Shown: positions 8,586-18,511, numbered from the stretch's first letter. The stretch is DNA of 64,000 nt from Siphonobacter curvatus (GCF_002943425.1 NZ_PTRA01000001.1:3286001-3350000); one strand, 5' to 3'. The notes: generated by a model not told the origin, from the sequence alone. Numbers and translations are program-made.

Positions 8586-9209
8586 ATGGAGTCGCTCTTA
8601 CACCAACATTTGCCTTCGGATACGGTTGCCTACTGTTTAAGTCTGTGGCAACAACATCCCTTTGATTTCCAGATTACCCGCCCTCGCCGCAGTAAATTCG
8701 GTGACTACGCCTACTGCTCCCTTAAAGGCCATCGGATTTCCATCAACGGAAATATGAACCGTTACGCCTTTCTCATCACGTATTTGCACGAAGTAGCCCA
8801 TCAGCGGGTCTGTATCCGATTCGGTACGGGCGTTGCTCCACACGGACGTTCCTGGAAAAAAATGTTTCGGGAATTATTACAACCTGTCCTAACCGAACAC
8901 GTGTTTCCGGCGGATATTTTACTCCCTCTGCTCGATTACGCCCGTGATCCCAAAGCGGCCACGGCTTCGCACCAGCCCCTGTATCAGGCTCTTCGTCGCT
9001 ATGATCAGCATCCGGAAGGTACGCTCCGACTCGTCGAAGTACCCGAAAACCAATCTTTTGAATTGGGAGGCCGCACCTTCATTAAACATCAGAAACGCCG
9101 TACCCGTTTTTTGTGTACTGATCAGCAAAATGGTCGACAGTATACGGTTCCTGCGGAAGCAATGGTTCGCTTACTTGAGGTACGGATTGAGCCAAATTCA
9201 CGTTATTAG
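8586..9209 (+). CDS. SprT-like zinc-metalloprotease-domain protein
   Basis: A 207-residue protein with a zincin motif HEVAH at residues 68-72 (YLHEVAHQ) and a downstream HGRSWKKMF, where His86 is the likely third zinc ligand. This is the layout of the SprT/Spartan-like domain. Family members bind zinc and some digest DNA-protein crosslinks; the bacterial short forms are mostly uncharacterised. The C-terminal part (about 130-200) contains FIKHQKRRTRFLCTDQQNGRQYTVPAEAMV, which resembles the small beta-ribbon found after SprT domains but lacks a clear Cys4 cluster. The ATG is 6 bases after the preceding terminator tail. It precedes porU by 18 bases. Confidence 0.8.
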   Translation: MESLLHQHLPSDTVAYCLSLWQQHPFDFQITRPRRSKFGDYAYCSLKGHRISINGNMNRYAFLITYLHEVAHQRVCIRFGTGVAPHGRSWKKMFRELLQPVLTEHVFPADILLPLLDYARDPKAATASHQPLYQALRRYDQHPEGTLRLVEVPENQSFELGGRTFIKHQKRRTRFLCTDQQNGRQYTVPAEAMVRLLEVRIEPNSRY

Positions 9210-9227
9210 TGCAGGTTCGGTTATTAC

Positions 9228-12200
9228 ATGAAACAAACGTTTATTGGGCTCCTATTGCTGCTCTGGATTCCGCTGCAAAGTCAGGGGCAGGCTTCGGTAT
9301 TGGCGGAAGGCTCCTGGTTAAAAATCGGGGTTACAAAAGATGGCGTATACAAACTCGACGCTGCTCAGCTGCGAAAAGCGGGCTGGCCTACCGTTGATCC
9401 GCGTCAGCTTTGCCTGTACGGAAATGGCGGAGCGGCCCTTCCCCAGCCCAACGCAACACCTCGCCAACGAGATTTACGGGAAAATGCCCTCTGGATCACG
9501 GGAGAAACGGACGGTCGGCTAGATGCCGAAGATGGCATTTACTTCTACGGAACAAGCCCCCACGAAATTCGGCTGGATACCCTGACGGGGCGGTTTTCCC
9601 ACGCATTAAATCCTTATTCGGATACTACCTATTATTTTCTGACACGGAGTACCCACGGTTCTCCTAAACGCGTGACGACGGCTCCCTCGCTTAGCCAGGG
9701 CACGAATCTGACCAGCTACGACGACTACCTGTTTCACGAAAGTGAAGAAATCAACCGCGTTACTTCCGGACGAAACTGGTACGGCGAAATTTTCTACGTT
9801 ACCTCTGAACGTACGATTTCCTTCAAAATACCGGGTGCCGTACCGAATACCCCTTTTCAGCTAACTTCGGCTACCATGGGCTATAGCTCCGTAGCGACGC
9901 AATTTAGTCTGAAAGTAAACGGCCAGCCTTTAGGCAACCAAACTATACCGGCCACTACCTATGATCGTTACGATTATAAAGGGATTGAAGTAGCGACGAC
10001 TTTTCCGGGAACCCTGCCTGCCTTACCGGCGGATGGAACGTTTGCAACAACCCTTACCTATAACCGTAACGGCGACAATGCCGCTCAGGGAGCCTTGAAT
10101 TACTTAGGCTTGCAGGTACAACGACCGTTGAGTTGGATGGGCCAGGGGTTCCGGTTTCGCTCATTGGCCAGTCGTACCCTGCCGCAGGTACAAATGACTT
10201 TGGCTAACGCACCGGCTTCGCTGCAAATCTGGGAGGTATCGGAAACGGACGTTCAGCAAATGGCCTTGCGTAATGGAACGTTTGGCTATACCCCAGCGGG
10301 ACGTATCCACGAATTTGTGGCTTTTTTACCCGAACAAGCCCTTACCCCAGCATCGATTCTACCCACGGGTAATCAGAATCTTCAGCAAAAAAATACGCCT
10401 CAATTACTGATCATTTGCCCCCCAGCCTTCCGTTCGGAAGCGGAACGGCTGGCGGCGTTTCGGCAATCACACGATCAGTTGACATCCTTAGTCGTTAGTA
10501 CGACTGAAGTGTATCATGAGTTTTCGTCCGGTCGGCTGGATCCGACGGCTTTACGGGATTTTATTAAACGACTTTCCGATCAGCAACCCGGTACGTTACA
10601 ATACGTTTTGCTATTCGGAGATGCCACCTTCGACTATAAAAACATTCTTCAGGAAAATCAGGGTTTCTACGTACCTACGTACGAAAGTCGTGAATCGTTG
10701 CATCCCATCTACAGTTATTCCTCCGACGATTACTTCGGTTTTCTGGACAATACCGAAGGTGAATGGCCCGAAACATACGCCGGTGATCATACGCTCGATG
10801 TAGGCGTTGGACGCCTGCCCGTAAAGACCCTCACCGAAGCTCGGCAGATGGTAGACAAGCTGATTCATTACGAAGCACCCACCACCCGAGGCCCCTGGCA
10901 AAGCCGCCTATCTTTTGTGGCGGATGACGGCGATTTCAACATTCACACGCAGGACGCCGAGCGGCTGGTGAATCTGGCGGCGGCGACCCCTTATCATTCC
11001 GAAAAAATTTACCTCGATGCCTATCCGCAAACGGGTTCGGGTACGGATCAGAAAAGTCCGCAAGCCCAGGCGGCTTTATCCAATGCTGTTCGCGAGGGTC
11101 GGCTGATGATTGCCTTTGCCGGTCACGGCGGTGTATCGGGCTGGACACAGGAACAAATCCTGAGTTTACGTGATATTTTAGGCTGGCGTAATTATGACCG
11201 CTTACCTCTGCTGCTAACGGCGACCTGCGAGTTTGGCCGGTACGACAATCCCGGAGTGGTTTCGGGAGCCGAGCTAGCCCTACTTAGTGCCCAGGGTGGA
11301 GCCATTGCCTTGCTAACGACTACTCGACCCGTGTTTGCCAGCTCGAACGCTCTGGTCAGTGAAGCATTTATGAAAGCGGCTTTTCAGCCCGTTAACGGTC
11401 AGATGCCCCGCCTAGGTGACATCTTCCGACAAACCAAAAACAACAGTCTGGCGGGTCGGGTCAACCGAAATTTTTCCTTGCTTGGGGATCCTTCCATGCG
11501 ACTGGCTTATCCGCAGGATTCCCTCCAGCTCGCCTACCCTGACACCCTACGAGCCGGAGCGGAAGTCACCATTCGTGGTACGGCCCCCTTCGATGGGAAC
11601 GCCTGGATTGAAGTGTACGATCAGGCACGTTCGTACCAGACGCTCGGCGATGAAAACCCGAAATTTACGTATCAGGATCGCAAAAGTTTATTGTACACGG
11701 GCACGGTTCCGATCCGCTCGGGAGCGTTCTCTACTCGTTTTGTCGTTCCACATTCCCTACAAGGGGGCATTGGACGCGGAGTAGTTCACGTATATGCCAA
11801 CGGTAACTCCGCTACCGCCCTGGGTATAGGCCGCCCTTGGGTAGGCGGAATGGCCGCTCAACCCGTAGCCGATCAAGAGCCTCCTGTCCTTCGTTTGTAC
11901 ATGAACGATGAGCAGTTTCAGAATGGCGGTACCACCGATGCGAATCCTACCCTACTCGCCTTTTTATCGGATGATACAGGTCTTTCCTACACCGAAAACC
12001 AACCGATTCTGGCTACATTGAACGATACACTTACCTTAAATTTAAATACTTATTTTACGGCTACGGATGCCCGTTCGGGCCAAATTCGTTATCCATTTCG
12101 CCAGTTGCCACAAGGTTTGTATCAGCTTCAAGTTCAGGCTTTTGATGGTTTTGGCAAGAAAAGTCAACAAACCTTACAATTTTCCGTACATCCCTATACG

Positions 12201-12500
12201 AAAAAGAGCCTTCGCAGCGTTAGGGCAATGCCCAATCCTTTTCGGGAACGCGTACGTTTTACCTTCGAACATGAATTTCAGGACGATGATACCGAAATTA
12301 CTTTCTATCTGTATGATCTTACCGGACGTTTGCTGCATCAGCAGACCTTCCAAAGCTATAGTACCCCTTCCCCTTACGAAGATTTACAGCTCGAAAATTC
12401 GGAATTAAATACGGGTTTGTACATTTATCGTATTTTTGTGCGGTCCCTAACTACCGGTCTCACTGCAAGTGGGAGCGGAAAGATTTCTCACATCAAGTGA
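9228..12500 (+). CDS. porU: Type IX secretion system sortase PorU (gingipain-like C25 peptidase)
   Basis: A 1090-residue surface protease that removes the C-terminal sorting signal from type IX cargo and attaches the cargo to anionic lipopolysaccharide. An N-terminal signal peptide ends near SQGQA. The C25 peptidase core is recognisable by YVLLFGDATFDYKN, IAFAGHGGVSGW with catalytic His633, and LTATCEFGRYDNP with catalytic Cys667. After the catalytic domain come beta-sandwich segments. A C-terminal stretch (about 1010-1090: VRAMPNPFRERVRFTFEHE through IYRIFVRSL) resembles the type IX sorting-domain fold, as PorU itself carries. It is followed directly by porV, the partner it works with on the outer face of the outer membrane. 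Confidence 0.95.
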   Translation: MKQTFIGLLLLLWIPLQSQGQASVLAEGSWLKIGVTKDGVYKLDAAQLRKAGWPTVDPRQLCLYGNGGAALPQPNATPRQRDLRENALWITGETDGRLDAEDGIYFYGTSPHEIRLDTLTGRFSHALNPYSDTTYYFLTRSTHGSPKRVTTAPSLSQGTNLTSYDDYLFHESEEINRVTSGRNWYGEIFYVTSERTISFKIPGAVPNTPFQLTSATMGYSSVATQFSLKVNGQPLGNQTIPATTYDRYDYKGIEVATTFPGTLPALPADGTFATTLTYNRNGDNAAQGALNYLGLQVQRPLSWMGQGFRFRSLASRTLPQVQMTLANAPASLQIWEVSETDVQQMALRNGTFGYTPAGRIHEFVAFLPEQALTPASILPTGNQNLQQKNTPQLLIICPPAFRSEAERLAAFRQSHDQLTSLVVSTTEVYHEFSSGRLDPTALRDFIKRLSDQQPGTLQYVLLFGDATFDYKNILQENQGFYVPTYESRESLHPIYSYSSDDYFGFLDNTEGEWPETYAGDHTLDVGVGRLPVKTLTEARQMVDKLIHYEAPTTRGPWQSRLSFVADDGDFNIHTQDAERLVNLAAATPYHSEKIYLDAYPQTGSGTDQKSPQAQAALSNAVREGRLMIAFAGHGGVSGWTQEQILSLRDILGWRNYDRLPLLLTATCEFGRYDNPGVVSGAELALLSAQGGAIALLTTTRPVFASSNALVSEAFMKAAFQPVNGQMPRLGDIFRQTKNNSLAGRVNRNFSLLGDPSMRLAYPQDSLQLAYPDTLRAGAEVTIRGTAPFDGNAWIEVYDQARSYQTLGDENPKFTYQDRKSLLYTGTVPIRSGAFSTRFVVPHSLQGGIGRGVVHVYANGNSATALGIGRPWVGGMAAQPVADQEPPVLRLYMNDEQFQNGGTTDANPTLLAFLSDDTGLSYTENQPILATLNDTLTLNLNTYFTATDARSGQIRYPFRQLPQGLYQLQVQAFDGFGKKSQQTLQFSVHPYTKKSLRSVRAMPNPFRERVRFTFEHEFQDDDTEITFYLYDLTGRLLHQQTFQSYSTPSPYEDLQLENSELNTGLYIYRIFVRSLTTGLTASGSGKISHIK

Positions 12501-12507
12501 CTTTTGT

Positions 12508-12515
12508 TAGTTTTG
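12508..12515 (+). promoter_or_regulatory. -7 box for porV
   Basis: TAGTTTTG fits TAnnTTTG exactly, 8 bases after the porU stop and about 117 bases before the chosen porV ATG. No clear -33 element is visible. Confidence 0.45.
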
Positions 12516-12631
12516 CGATTAAATACATCCCACGAATGTTCAGTTTAAACTGCCTCAGCAGAGGCACTACTCCCGTACCCCCCGTTTTGGACGGCCTGCA
12601 CACAGACCTTCAACGTTTAACCCAATCTCGG

Positions 12632-13840
12632 ATGAAAAGACTTCAAACCCGATTTTTTACCCTTGCCTTTCTAGTAGGTTCCTCTTCGTTCGTATGGGCA
12701 CAAAATGGTAGTGGGATTACAGGCGTCAATGGTGACCGTGTTCCTCTTCCGGCTGTTCCTTTTGTAAATATCGCTCCGGACGCCCGTTCAGCGGCTCTCG
12801 GAGATGCTGGTGTGGCTCTCAGCCCGACTGAAGCAGCGGGTACGTACTGGAACGTTTCAAAACTCATTTACGCGGAACACGACGCAGGAGCCAGTATTTC
12901 GTATACGCCCTGGCTTCGTAACGTGATCGGCGATATGTGGTTAACTCATGTGACGGGTTACAAGAAGATTGGTAAAAATCAGGTCATTGGTCTGTCGCTT
13001 CAGTATTTCAACATTGGCGACATTCTCTTCACCAACGAACAGGGAACCATTACGGGCGACTTCAACTCCAAAGAATACGCGATCGGTGGTTCATACGCCC
13101 TCAAATTGTCGGATAAACTGGCACTGGGCCTGAACCTGAAATATATTAACTCGAACCTGACCGGTGATCAGGTGGTTGCGGGCGTTGCTCTGCGTCCCGG
13201 ACAAACCGTAGCGGGTGACATTGCCCTATTTAGCAACGGCTATAGCCCGGAGAAGAAATGGTACGCCAACTACGGGATCATGATTCAAAACCTGGGTGGT
13301 AAAATCAACTACGGTGGTACGGCCCAAACGCCTTACTTTATCCCTACGAATTTGAAAGTAGGTACAGCTATCACCAATCGTCTGGATGAGAAAAACTCCC
13401 TGACGCTGACGGTTGACCTGAATAAACTTATGGTCCCAACACCTCCCGAACGTGATGCAGCAGGCGACATTATTCCAGGTCGTGGTTCCGATCCTGATAA
13501 GAAGGGTTTATTCGAAGGCGTCTTTGGCTCCTTCGCTGATGCTCCTGATGGCTTCAAGGAAGAGTTGCAGGAAGTAACGGTTTCAACGGGTTTGGAGTAC
13601 AACTGGAATAAAATCCTATCGGCTCGTCTGGGTTACTTCTACGAAAACCCAAACAAAGGCAATCGTAGCTTCATTTCCGCGGGTTTCGGGGTACGATATC
13701 AGAAAGTGGGTCTCGACTTTTCGTACCTGTTCCAGGGCGGAGGACAGCAGAATCCGCTGAATAACACGCTCCGCGTATCGTTGTCTTTCCTGTTTGATAA
13801 AAAGCAACGCATCGAAGAAGCTCCCCGCGACGATTTTTAA
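12632..13840 (+). CDS. porV: Type IX secretion outer-membrane protein PorV
   Basis: A 402-residue outer-membrane beta-barrel of the FadL/PorV type that shuttles type IX cargo from the translocon to PorU. Features are a signal peptide (MKRLQTRFFTLAFLVGSSSFVWAQ) and the conserved mature start GDRVPLPAVPFVNIAPDARSAALGDAGVALSPTEAAGTYWNVSKL, which is diagnostic for PorV/LptO. Alternating barrel strands continue to a C-terminal LRVSLSFLFDKKQ. The open frame reaches back 45 codons to overlap the porU stop. That part has no signal-peptide character and contains a promoter box, so the ATG at 12632 is preferred. Confidence 0.95.
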   Translation: MKRLQTRFFTLAFLVGSSSFVWAQNGSGITGVNGDRVPLPAVPFVNIAPDARSAALGDAGVALSPTEAAGTYWNVSKLIYAEHDAGASISYTPWLRNVIGDMWLTHVTGYKKIGKNQVIGLSLQYFNIGDILFTNEQGTITGDFNSKEYAIGGSYALKLSDKLALGLNLKYINSNLTGDQVVAGVALRPGQTVAGDIALFSNGYSPEKKWYANYGIMIQNLGGKINYGGTAQTPYFIPTNLKVGTAITNRLDEKNSLTLTVDLNKLMVPTPPERDAAGDIIPGRGSDPDKKGLFEGVFGSFADAPDGFKEELQEVTVSTGLEYNWNKILSARLGYFYENPNKGNRSFISAGFGVRYQKVGLDFSYLFQGGGQQNPLNNTLRVSLSFLFDKKQRIEEAPRDDF

Positions 13841-13862
13841 CACGACGTTTGTATAAGATAAG

Positions 13863-13892
13863 AAAATGGCATTCGAAGGAGTGCCATTTTTT
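13863..13892 (+). terminator. Terminator after porV
   Basis: A 12-bp stem (AAAATGGCATTC against GAGTGCCATTTT, one G-T pair) closes a GAAG tetraloop and runs into T. Confidence 0.9.
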
Positions 13893-13905
13893 ATTTCCAC
13901 TCCGG

Positions 13906-13913
13906 TAGTTTTG
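13906..13913 (+). promoter_or_regulatory. -7 box for the M16 gene
   Basis: TAGTTTTG fits TAnnTTTG exactly, just after the porV terminator and about 95 bases before the M16 start. The -33 element is unclear. Confidence 0.45.
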
Positions 13914-14008
13914 TACCGTACCGTTTTTAGTACCTTGGCGGTTTGCCCGTATGAAAACTCCGTTTTCCCGGCCAGGAATCTCTTACCGGGAATGCAATTA
14001 GTAAATGA

Positions 14009-15292
14009 ATGATGACACTGAACCGCAACCAAGCTCCTGATTTTCAGCTTACCGATACTATTTCCCTGATTCCCGTAGCCACCCATACGCTCGATAACGG
14101 CATACCCGTATACGTTATCACGGCCGGGGAACAACCCGTTGTACGCATCGAGTGGATTTTTGAAGCCGGTGGCTGGGATGAGCTTCTACCCAATGTTTCA
14201 ACCTTTACACTGCGGATGCTTAATGAAGGCACCCAGCAACACACGGGTGCTGAACTAGCCGAATTCTTCGATCAGTATGGTTCCTTTCTGGAATTACAGG
14301 CTTCTTCGGACCGCTCGACGGTGACGCTGTACGCCTTACGCAAACATCTGCCCGTACTGCTGCCCCGAATTCAGGAATTGTTGCAGGAGGCCACCTTTCC
14401 CGCCGAAGAGCTGGAAGTACAGCGAACCATTGCCTTACAGACCTTACAGGTCAACGAAGAAAAAACGTCTTTCCTGGCTTCCCGGGGTTTCCGCGAAACC
14501 TTGTTTGGCAAAGGACATCCGTACGGAAAAAACCAGACGCAGGAAAACCTGAAAGCCTTTTCCCGCGAGGATTTAGTAAACTTTTACCAGTCGCACCTGG
14601 CGGGGCAAGCCTTTCGGGTATTCGTGGCTGGTCAGGTAGACGAAACGGAAGTACAGCTACTCAATCAGGTATTTGGTCAGCAGAGCGTTCAGGGTGCGAA
14701 GCCCCGGCCAGCCTACGAATTTCCGGCGACTCCGCCCGAAAAACCTCTGCTCCTGGATATGCCCGAAAAAATGCAATCGACGCTGCGAGTGGGCAAACGG
14801 AGCGTGAATCGAGTACACCCGGATTACTACAAGGTGCTAGTCACGAACGAGATCTTTGGGGGCTATTTTGGTTCGCGATTGATGAAAAATATTCGGGAAG
14901 AAAAAGGCTTTACCTACGGTATTTATTCCCAACTCAACCACTTCGCCCAGGCGAGTCAGCTGGTGATCGGTACGGACGTTAACAAAGAATTTACCCAGCA
15001 AACCCTTGATGAAATTCAGAAAGAGCTGGTACGGCTACAAACCGAGCCCGTGCCGCTTGAAGAGTTGCAAACGGCTCAGAATTTCATGATCGGGCAATTC
15101 GTGGGTTCATTGAATACGGCATTCGAAATCGCCGATCGGCATAAAATCCGAATTCTAAATCAATTACCTGACGATTACTACGAACGCCATATCGAACGCA
15201 TTCGGGCAGTAACCCCCGAAGACGTACAGCAGGCCGCCCAGACCTATTTTCAATGGGATTCGATGATTGAAGTAGTGGCTGGTGGGAAATAA
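14009..15292 (+). CDS. M16-family peptidase homologue lacking the HxxEH zinc motif
   Basis: A 427-residue M16 (pitrilysin/processing-peptidase) fold: an N-terminal half around GIPVYVITAGEQPVVRIEWIFEAGGWDE and the domain-2 signature NEIFGGYFGSRLMKNIREEKGFTYGIYSQL with the R/Y pair. At the place where active members carry HxxEH, the sequence reads TFTLRMLNEGTQQHTGAE, with neither zinc His nor Glu. It should therefore be non-catalytic, like the second subunit of M16 heterodimers. There is no signal peptide, so a cytoplasmic location is likely. Unlike many Bacteroidota pairs, no active M16 gene is adjacent. Two Met codons are adjacent at the start; either may be used. Confidence 0.88.
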   Translation: MMTLNRNQAPDFQLTDTISLIPVATHTLDNGIPVYVITAGEQPVVRIEWIFEAGGWDELLPNVSTFTLRMLNEGTQQHTGAELAEFFDQYGSFLELQASSDRSTVTLYALRKHLPVLLPRIQELLQEATFPAEELEVQRTIALQTLQVNEEKTSFLASRGFRETLFGKGHPYGKNQTQENLKAFSREDLVNFYQSHLAGQAFRVFVAGQVDETEVQLLNQVFGQQSVQGAKPRPAYEFPATPPEKPLLLDMPEKMQSTLRVGKRSVNRVHPDYYKVLVTNEIFGGYFGSRLMKNIREEKGFTYGIYSQLNHFAQASQLVIGTDVNKEFTQQTLDEIQKELVRLQTEPVPLEELQTAQNFMIGQFVGSLNTAFEIADRHKIRILNQLPDDYYERHIERIRAVTPEDVQQAAQTYFQWDSMIEVVAGGK

Positions 15293-15314
15293 AAGCGATA
15301 CAGCTTTATATAAA

Positions 15315-15353
15315 AAAGAAAGGGCTCAGGAGATTTTCCCGAGCCCTTTCTTT
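15315..15353. terminator. Shared bidirectional terminator
   Basis: A 13-bp perfect stem (AAAGAAAGGGCTC and its complement at 15341-15353) lies between convergent genes. A-tracts on the left give the T-run for the minus-strand transcript. Confidence 0.85.
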
Positions 15354-15369
15354 GTGTCTGCATGTTATG

Positions 15370-15783
15370 CTATTGATCAAGTTTTCCCGTTCGGAACACC
15401 TCGTACAAACTCTGAATAAAAATGAGAATTAGAATAAAAGGCAGCAGGTGAGCCCCCCAGATGAAGGCTTTGCCCGTAAACTGATACGTACCCGACGAAA
15501 ATTGAATGAATACATTCATGAAGGCCATCGAAGCAATTACCAGCAACAAAGCTAGCAGCAGCACTGCCGTACGTACCGGAAAAAACTTTTTGATCAATTC
15601 ACTCATCAAGATCGAAAAGACTACCGCCAGCAATACGAAAACTAAAGCCCGCGGGAAATTTTTGATGTAGGAGTAGCGATACAGCCAAATGCCCACCCGA
15701 CCAATGAGATTGGGATGCGAAAGCAACCAGGCATCCGTTACTGCTAAAACCAGATAGAGCAAATAGTGGGTACGAAAACGCAT
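15370..15783 (-). CDS. Small multi-spanning membrane protein, unknown function
   Basis: A 137-residue protein with four hydrophobic segments: residues about 5-20, 45-63, 70-92 and 107-127. The loops are short and basic (SELIKKFFPVRTA), and the tail is charged (YEVFRTGKLDQ). I do not recognise a family. It is the last gene of a minus-strand run after the M28 lipoprotein; the 133-base gap upstream is filled by a heptamer-tract element that begins 14 bases before its ATG. Confidence 0.75.
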   Translation of the reverse strand: MRFRTHYLLYLVLAVTDAWLLSHPNLIGRVGIWLYRYSYIKNFPRALVFVLLAVVFSILMSELIKKFFPVRTAVLLLALLLVIASMAFMNVFIQFSSGTYQFTGKAFIWGAHLLPFILILIFIQSLYEVFRTGKLDQ

Positions 15784-15796
15784 TCGAATAAGTAAA

Positions 15797-15910
15797 GTTT
15801 GAAGGTTTGGCGTTTAGAGTTTAGAGTTATTGAAATAGCACATCCATACCCTCGTGTCCTTGGTCTCCAATGCAGACTGACGCTAAACCCAAAACCGCTA
15901 AACGCTTAAC
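15797..15910. repeat. Heptamer-tract element T1 (two facing arms)
   Basis: Arm 1 (15797-15828) reads as GTTTnnn units on the plus strand, including two perfect GTTTAGA copies. Arm 2 (15881-15910) is the opposite orientation (CTAAACC, CTAAACG). A unique spacer of about 50 bases separates them. On the minus strand the AAAC face of arm 1 ends 14 bases before the ATG of the membrane-protein gene. Confidence 0.65.
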
Positions 15911-15916
15911 AGAGTC

Positions 15917-16921
15917 TTAATTTTCCTGATACAATACCTGAGTTACGGTTTGGCCTACGGCTTTCATGACGTTTTTGTCAATCACTTCCATGTTGTCCTT
16001 ATGGGTATGGTGATAATCGCCGAAGGTCTTCGGGTTGTTCACTTTCATTTCCACAATGTCCACCATCGGGATATTTGCCACTTCGTTTACAGCTACGTGA
16101 TCGTCCGTCAGACCGCCACCGGGTACCGGCAGAAAGTACTGATTATAGCCCAGTCGGCTCGCCGTATTCCAGATATTTTGTACAACGCTTGGAGCATATT
16201 GCAGGGAGTAACTCTCCTGCGGGAACTGAGCTCCTTTCGCTCCTACTAGATCCAATAAAATCCCGTAATAGGCAGAATAACCCGGTTTATGCGGATTTTT
16301 CGCCCAATATTGAGAACCTAACGCCCAGTTGGATCGTCCCTGAGCGGGTGTCATTCCTTCCTTCTCGCCCCAATCTTCAATATCAAAGAAAATAATATCG
16401 ATACCGACATTCGGCAACGGCTGGGCCTTCAGATTGCGGGCAATCTCCAACAGTACGCCAACGCCGCTACCGCCGTCATTCGCTCCGTCGAAAGGTTTGT
16501 TTTTGTACTGAGCGACGGTATCCTTATCCGCAAAGGGACGCGTATCCCAGTGAGCCGTCAACAGAATGCGTTTGGCGGCGTCGGGATTGATACTGCCAAT
16601 GATGTTACGGGCATTGAGCTTGGTACCGTCAAAAGCCGTCTCGGTAAAGGTCTGCTCGGTCACCGCAAATCCATAACTTTTCAGTTTGGCCACCATCCAG
16701 TCTCCGCAGGCCCGATGGGCTTTTGAATTGGGAATCCGGGGACCAAAATCAACCTGCTTCTGGACAAAAGCATAGGCCGAATCCGCGTTGAACACCGGAG
16801 CTGGAGCCAGCTTCGTCTCCTCCGTGGCCGTACTCTCCGCACTTTTCGATTTTTCTTTACAGGATTCAAGCAATAGGCCGCCCATCAACAGCAGCCCAAT
16901 CAGGGTGAGGGTACGTTTCAT
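15917..16921 (-). CDS. M28-family lipoprotein (glutaminyl-cyclase-like aminopeptidase)
   Basis: A 334-residue zinc exopeptidase or glutaminyl cyclase homologue anchored as a lipoprotein: the signal ends LLLESC with Cys21, followed by a charged linker. The M28 core is seen in ILLTAHWDTRPFAD (His124), DGANDGGSGVGVLLEIAR (Asp149) and IIFFDIEDWGEKEG (Glu182). A late VDIVE and DYHHTHKDN supply the last ligands. The order and spacing resemble bacterial and animal-type glutaminyl cyclases as much as aminopeptidases, so the reaction is uncertain. It is envelope-located and lies downstream of cysS on the minus strand, separated by heptamer element T2. Confidence 0.85.
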   Translation of the reverse strand: MKRTLTLIGLLLMGGLLLESCKEKSKSAESTATEETKLAPAPVFNADSAYAFVQKQVDFGPRIPNSKAHRACGDWMVAKLKSYGFAVTEQTFTETAFDGTKLNARNIIGSINPDAAKRILLTAHWDTRPFADKDTVAQYKNKPFDGANDGGSGVGVLLEIARNLKAQPLPNVGIDIIFFDIEDWGEKEGMTPAQGRSNWALGSQYWAKNPHKPGYSAYYGILLDLVGAKGAQFPQESYSLQYAPSVVQNIWNTASRLGYNQYFLPVPGGGLTDDHVAVNEVANIPMVDIVEMKVNNPKTFGDYHHTHKDNMEVIDKNVMKAVGQTVTQVLYQEN

Positions 16922-16933
16922 AGGTAGTTTGTG

Positions 16934-17019
16934 CAGTTTTCAGTTGATGGTTTTCAGTTCGTTTAGCCTTTGTCTTGCTCTTTTTACTAAAAACTAAAAA
17001 CCATCAACTGACCACTAAA
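16934..17019. repeat. Heptamer-tract element T2 (two facing arms)
   Basis: The arms at 16941-16959 and 16992-17010 are inverted copies of CAGTTGATGGTTTTYAGTT, 18 of 19 bases matching, around a T-rich spacer. Each arm continues as GTTTTCA-like heptamers. The arm on the M28 side lies 13 bases before that gene's ATG. The element could form a stable hairpin in the cysS-M28 intercistronic RNA. Confidence 0.7.
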
Positions 17020-17020
17020 T

Positions 17021-18511
17021 CTATTCTTCATACGCCCAGTCGATCCGTTGTTTCAGATCTTTAATGACCAGGCCATTTTGTTTAAATACGGAACGAATCT
17101 GATCGACTTTGTCGTATTGTTTCTGCGTTTTGAAATCGCGGTACAGGTCCAGCAAGCCATTGACCAGGGGCTCAAACGCTTCATTACGTTCTTCTTTCAG
17201 GCCCAGAATCTCCAGGAAAAACGTGAGATAGGTGGTCTTGAGTTTTTCAAAAACCTCCGCTCCCAGCTGGGCAAATTGACTCTGCCCCATGTACAACTGA
17301 TTGATTTTCTTCAACAGAGTAAACAGGTTCGCGATGGTAACAGCCGTGTTCAGGTCGTCGTTCATGCCCTCGTAGGCTCCCGCAATGGCTTTCTCGATTT
17401 CCTCTACCTGCTTCGGATCGATGCTCACGCTTTCATCGGCCACGTATTCCATTTCGCGGAGCAGACGTAGTCCATTTAACAAACGCTTGTATCCCTTTTG
17501 AGCCGCTTTGAGGGCTTCGTTGGAAAAGTCGAGCGTGGAACGGTACTGGCTTTGGAGCATGAAGAACCGGGTCGTCATGGGCGAATACGGCTGTTCGAGC
17601 AAATGGTGACTACCGGCAAACAACTCATTGGGCAGGAAGGAATTGCCCAGCGATTTGGACATTTTCTGGCCATTTACCGTCAGCATGTTCGAGTGCATCC
17701 AGTACTTCACCGGCGAAACGCCATTCAGGCCCGTACCCTGAGCAATCTCACATTCGTGGTGCGGGAATTTCAGGTCCATCCCACCCCCGTGAATGTCAAA
17801 CTGCGTACCCAAGTATTTCGTACTCATGCAGGTACATTCCAGGTGCCAGCCTGGGAAGCCCAGTCCCCAGGGGCTTGGCCAACGCATCAGGTGATCGGGA
17901 GCGGCTTTTTTCCAAAGAGCAAAATCCAGCGGATTGCGTTTTTCGCCGACGCCATCCAGATCGCGGGTTTCGCTGAGCAGATCTTCCAGAATACGACCAG
18001 AAAGTTTTCCGTAATCCTGCCCATTTTGGTTGTACTTTTCAATATCAAAGTACACCGATCCATTGGATTCGTAGGCTAAGCCTTTCTCAATCAAAGCTTT
18101 CACCGCTTCAATCTGCTCGACAATATGGCCCGTAGCCGTTGGTTCAATACTCGGTGGCAAGAAGTTAAATTTCGACAACACCTGATGGAAATCGTCCGTA
18201 TAGCGGTGTACAATCTCCATGGGCTCCAGCTTTTCGAGGCGGGCCATGCGGCCAATTTTATCTTCTCCCTCGTCGCTGTCGCCGGTCAGGTGCCCAACGT
18301 CCGTCAGATTACGAACGTACCGAACCTGATAACCAATGTGCCGTAGATACCGTACGAGTACATCAAAGGTGAGGAACGTCCGAACGTTGCCTAGGTGCAC
18401 GTAATTGTAAACGGTAGGACCGCAGACATACAGGCCCACGTGGGTCGGATGCAGGGGTTGAAAAACTTCTTTTTCCCGAGTCAGGGTATTATAAATCTTC
18501 AGGGATTGCAT
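17021..18511 (-). CDS. cysS: Cysteinyl-tRNA synthetase
   Basis: A 496-residue class I aminoacyl-tRNA synthetase that charges tRNA-Cys in the cytoplasm. Motifs are the zinc Cys30 in [15 protein letters not shown], the HIGH-equivalent HLGN at 39-42, [10 protein letters not shown] and [20 protein letters not shown] for zinc and cysteine recognition, and KMSKSLGN. The C-terminal DALR-type helical bundle follows. Length matches the family. Its promoter box lies about 140 bases upstream beside element T3. Confidence 0.97.
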   Translation of the reverse strand: MQSLKIYNTLTREKEVFQPLHPTHVGLYVCGPTVYNYVHLGNVRTFLTFDVLVRYLRHIGYQVRYVRNLTDVGHLTGDSDEGEDKIGRMARLEKLEPMEIVHRYTDDFHQVLSKFNFLPPSIEPTATGHIVEQIEAVKALIEKGLAYESNGSVYFDIEKYNQNGQDYGKLSGRILEDLLSETRDLDGVGEKRNPLDFALWKKAAPDHLMRWPSPWGLGFPGWHLECTCMSTKYLGTQFDIHGGGMDLKFPHHECEIAQGTGLNGVSPVKYWMHSNMLTVNGQKMSKSLGNSFLPNELFAGSHHLLEQPYSPMTTRFFMLQSQYRSTLDFSNEALKAAQKGYKRLLNGLRLLREMEYVADESVSIDPKQVEEIEKAIAGAYEGMNDDLNTAVTIANLFTLLKKINQLYMGQSQFAQLGAEVFEKLKTTYLTFFLEILGLKEERNEAFEPLVNGLLDLYRDFKTQKQYDKVDQIRSVFKQNGLVIKDLKQRIDWAYEE

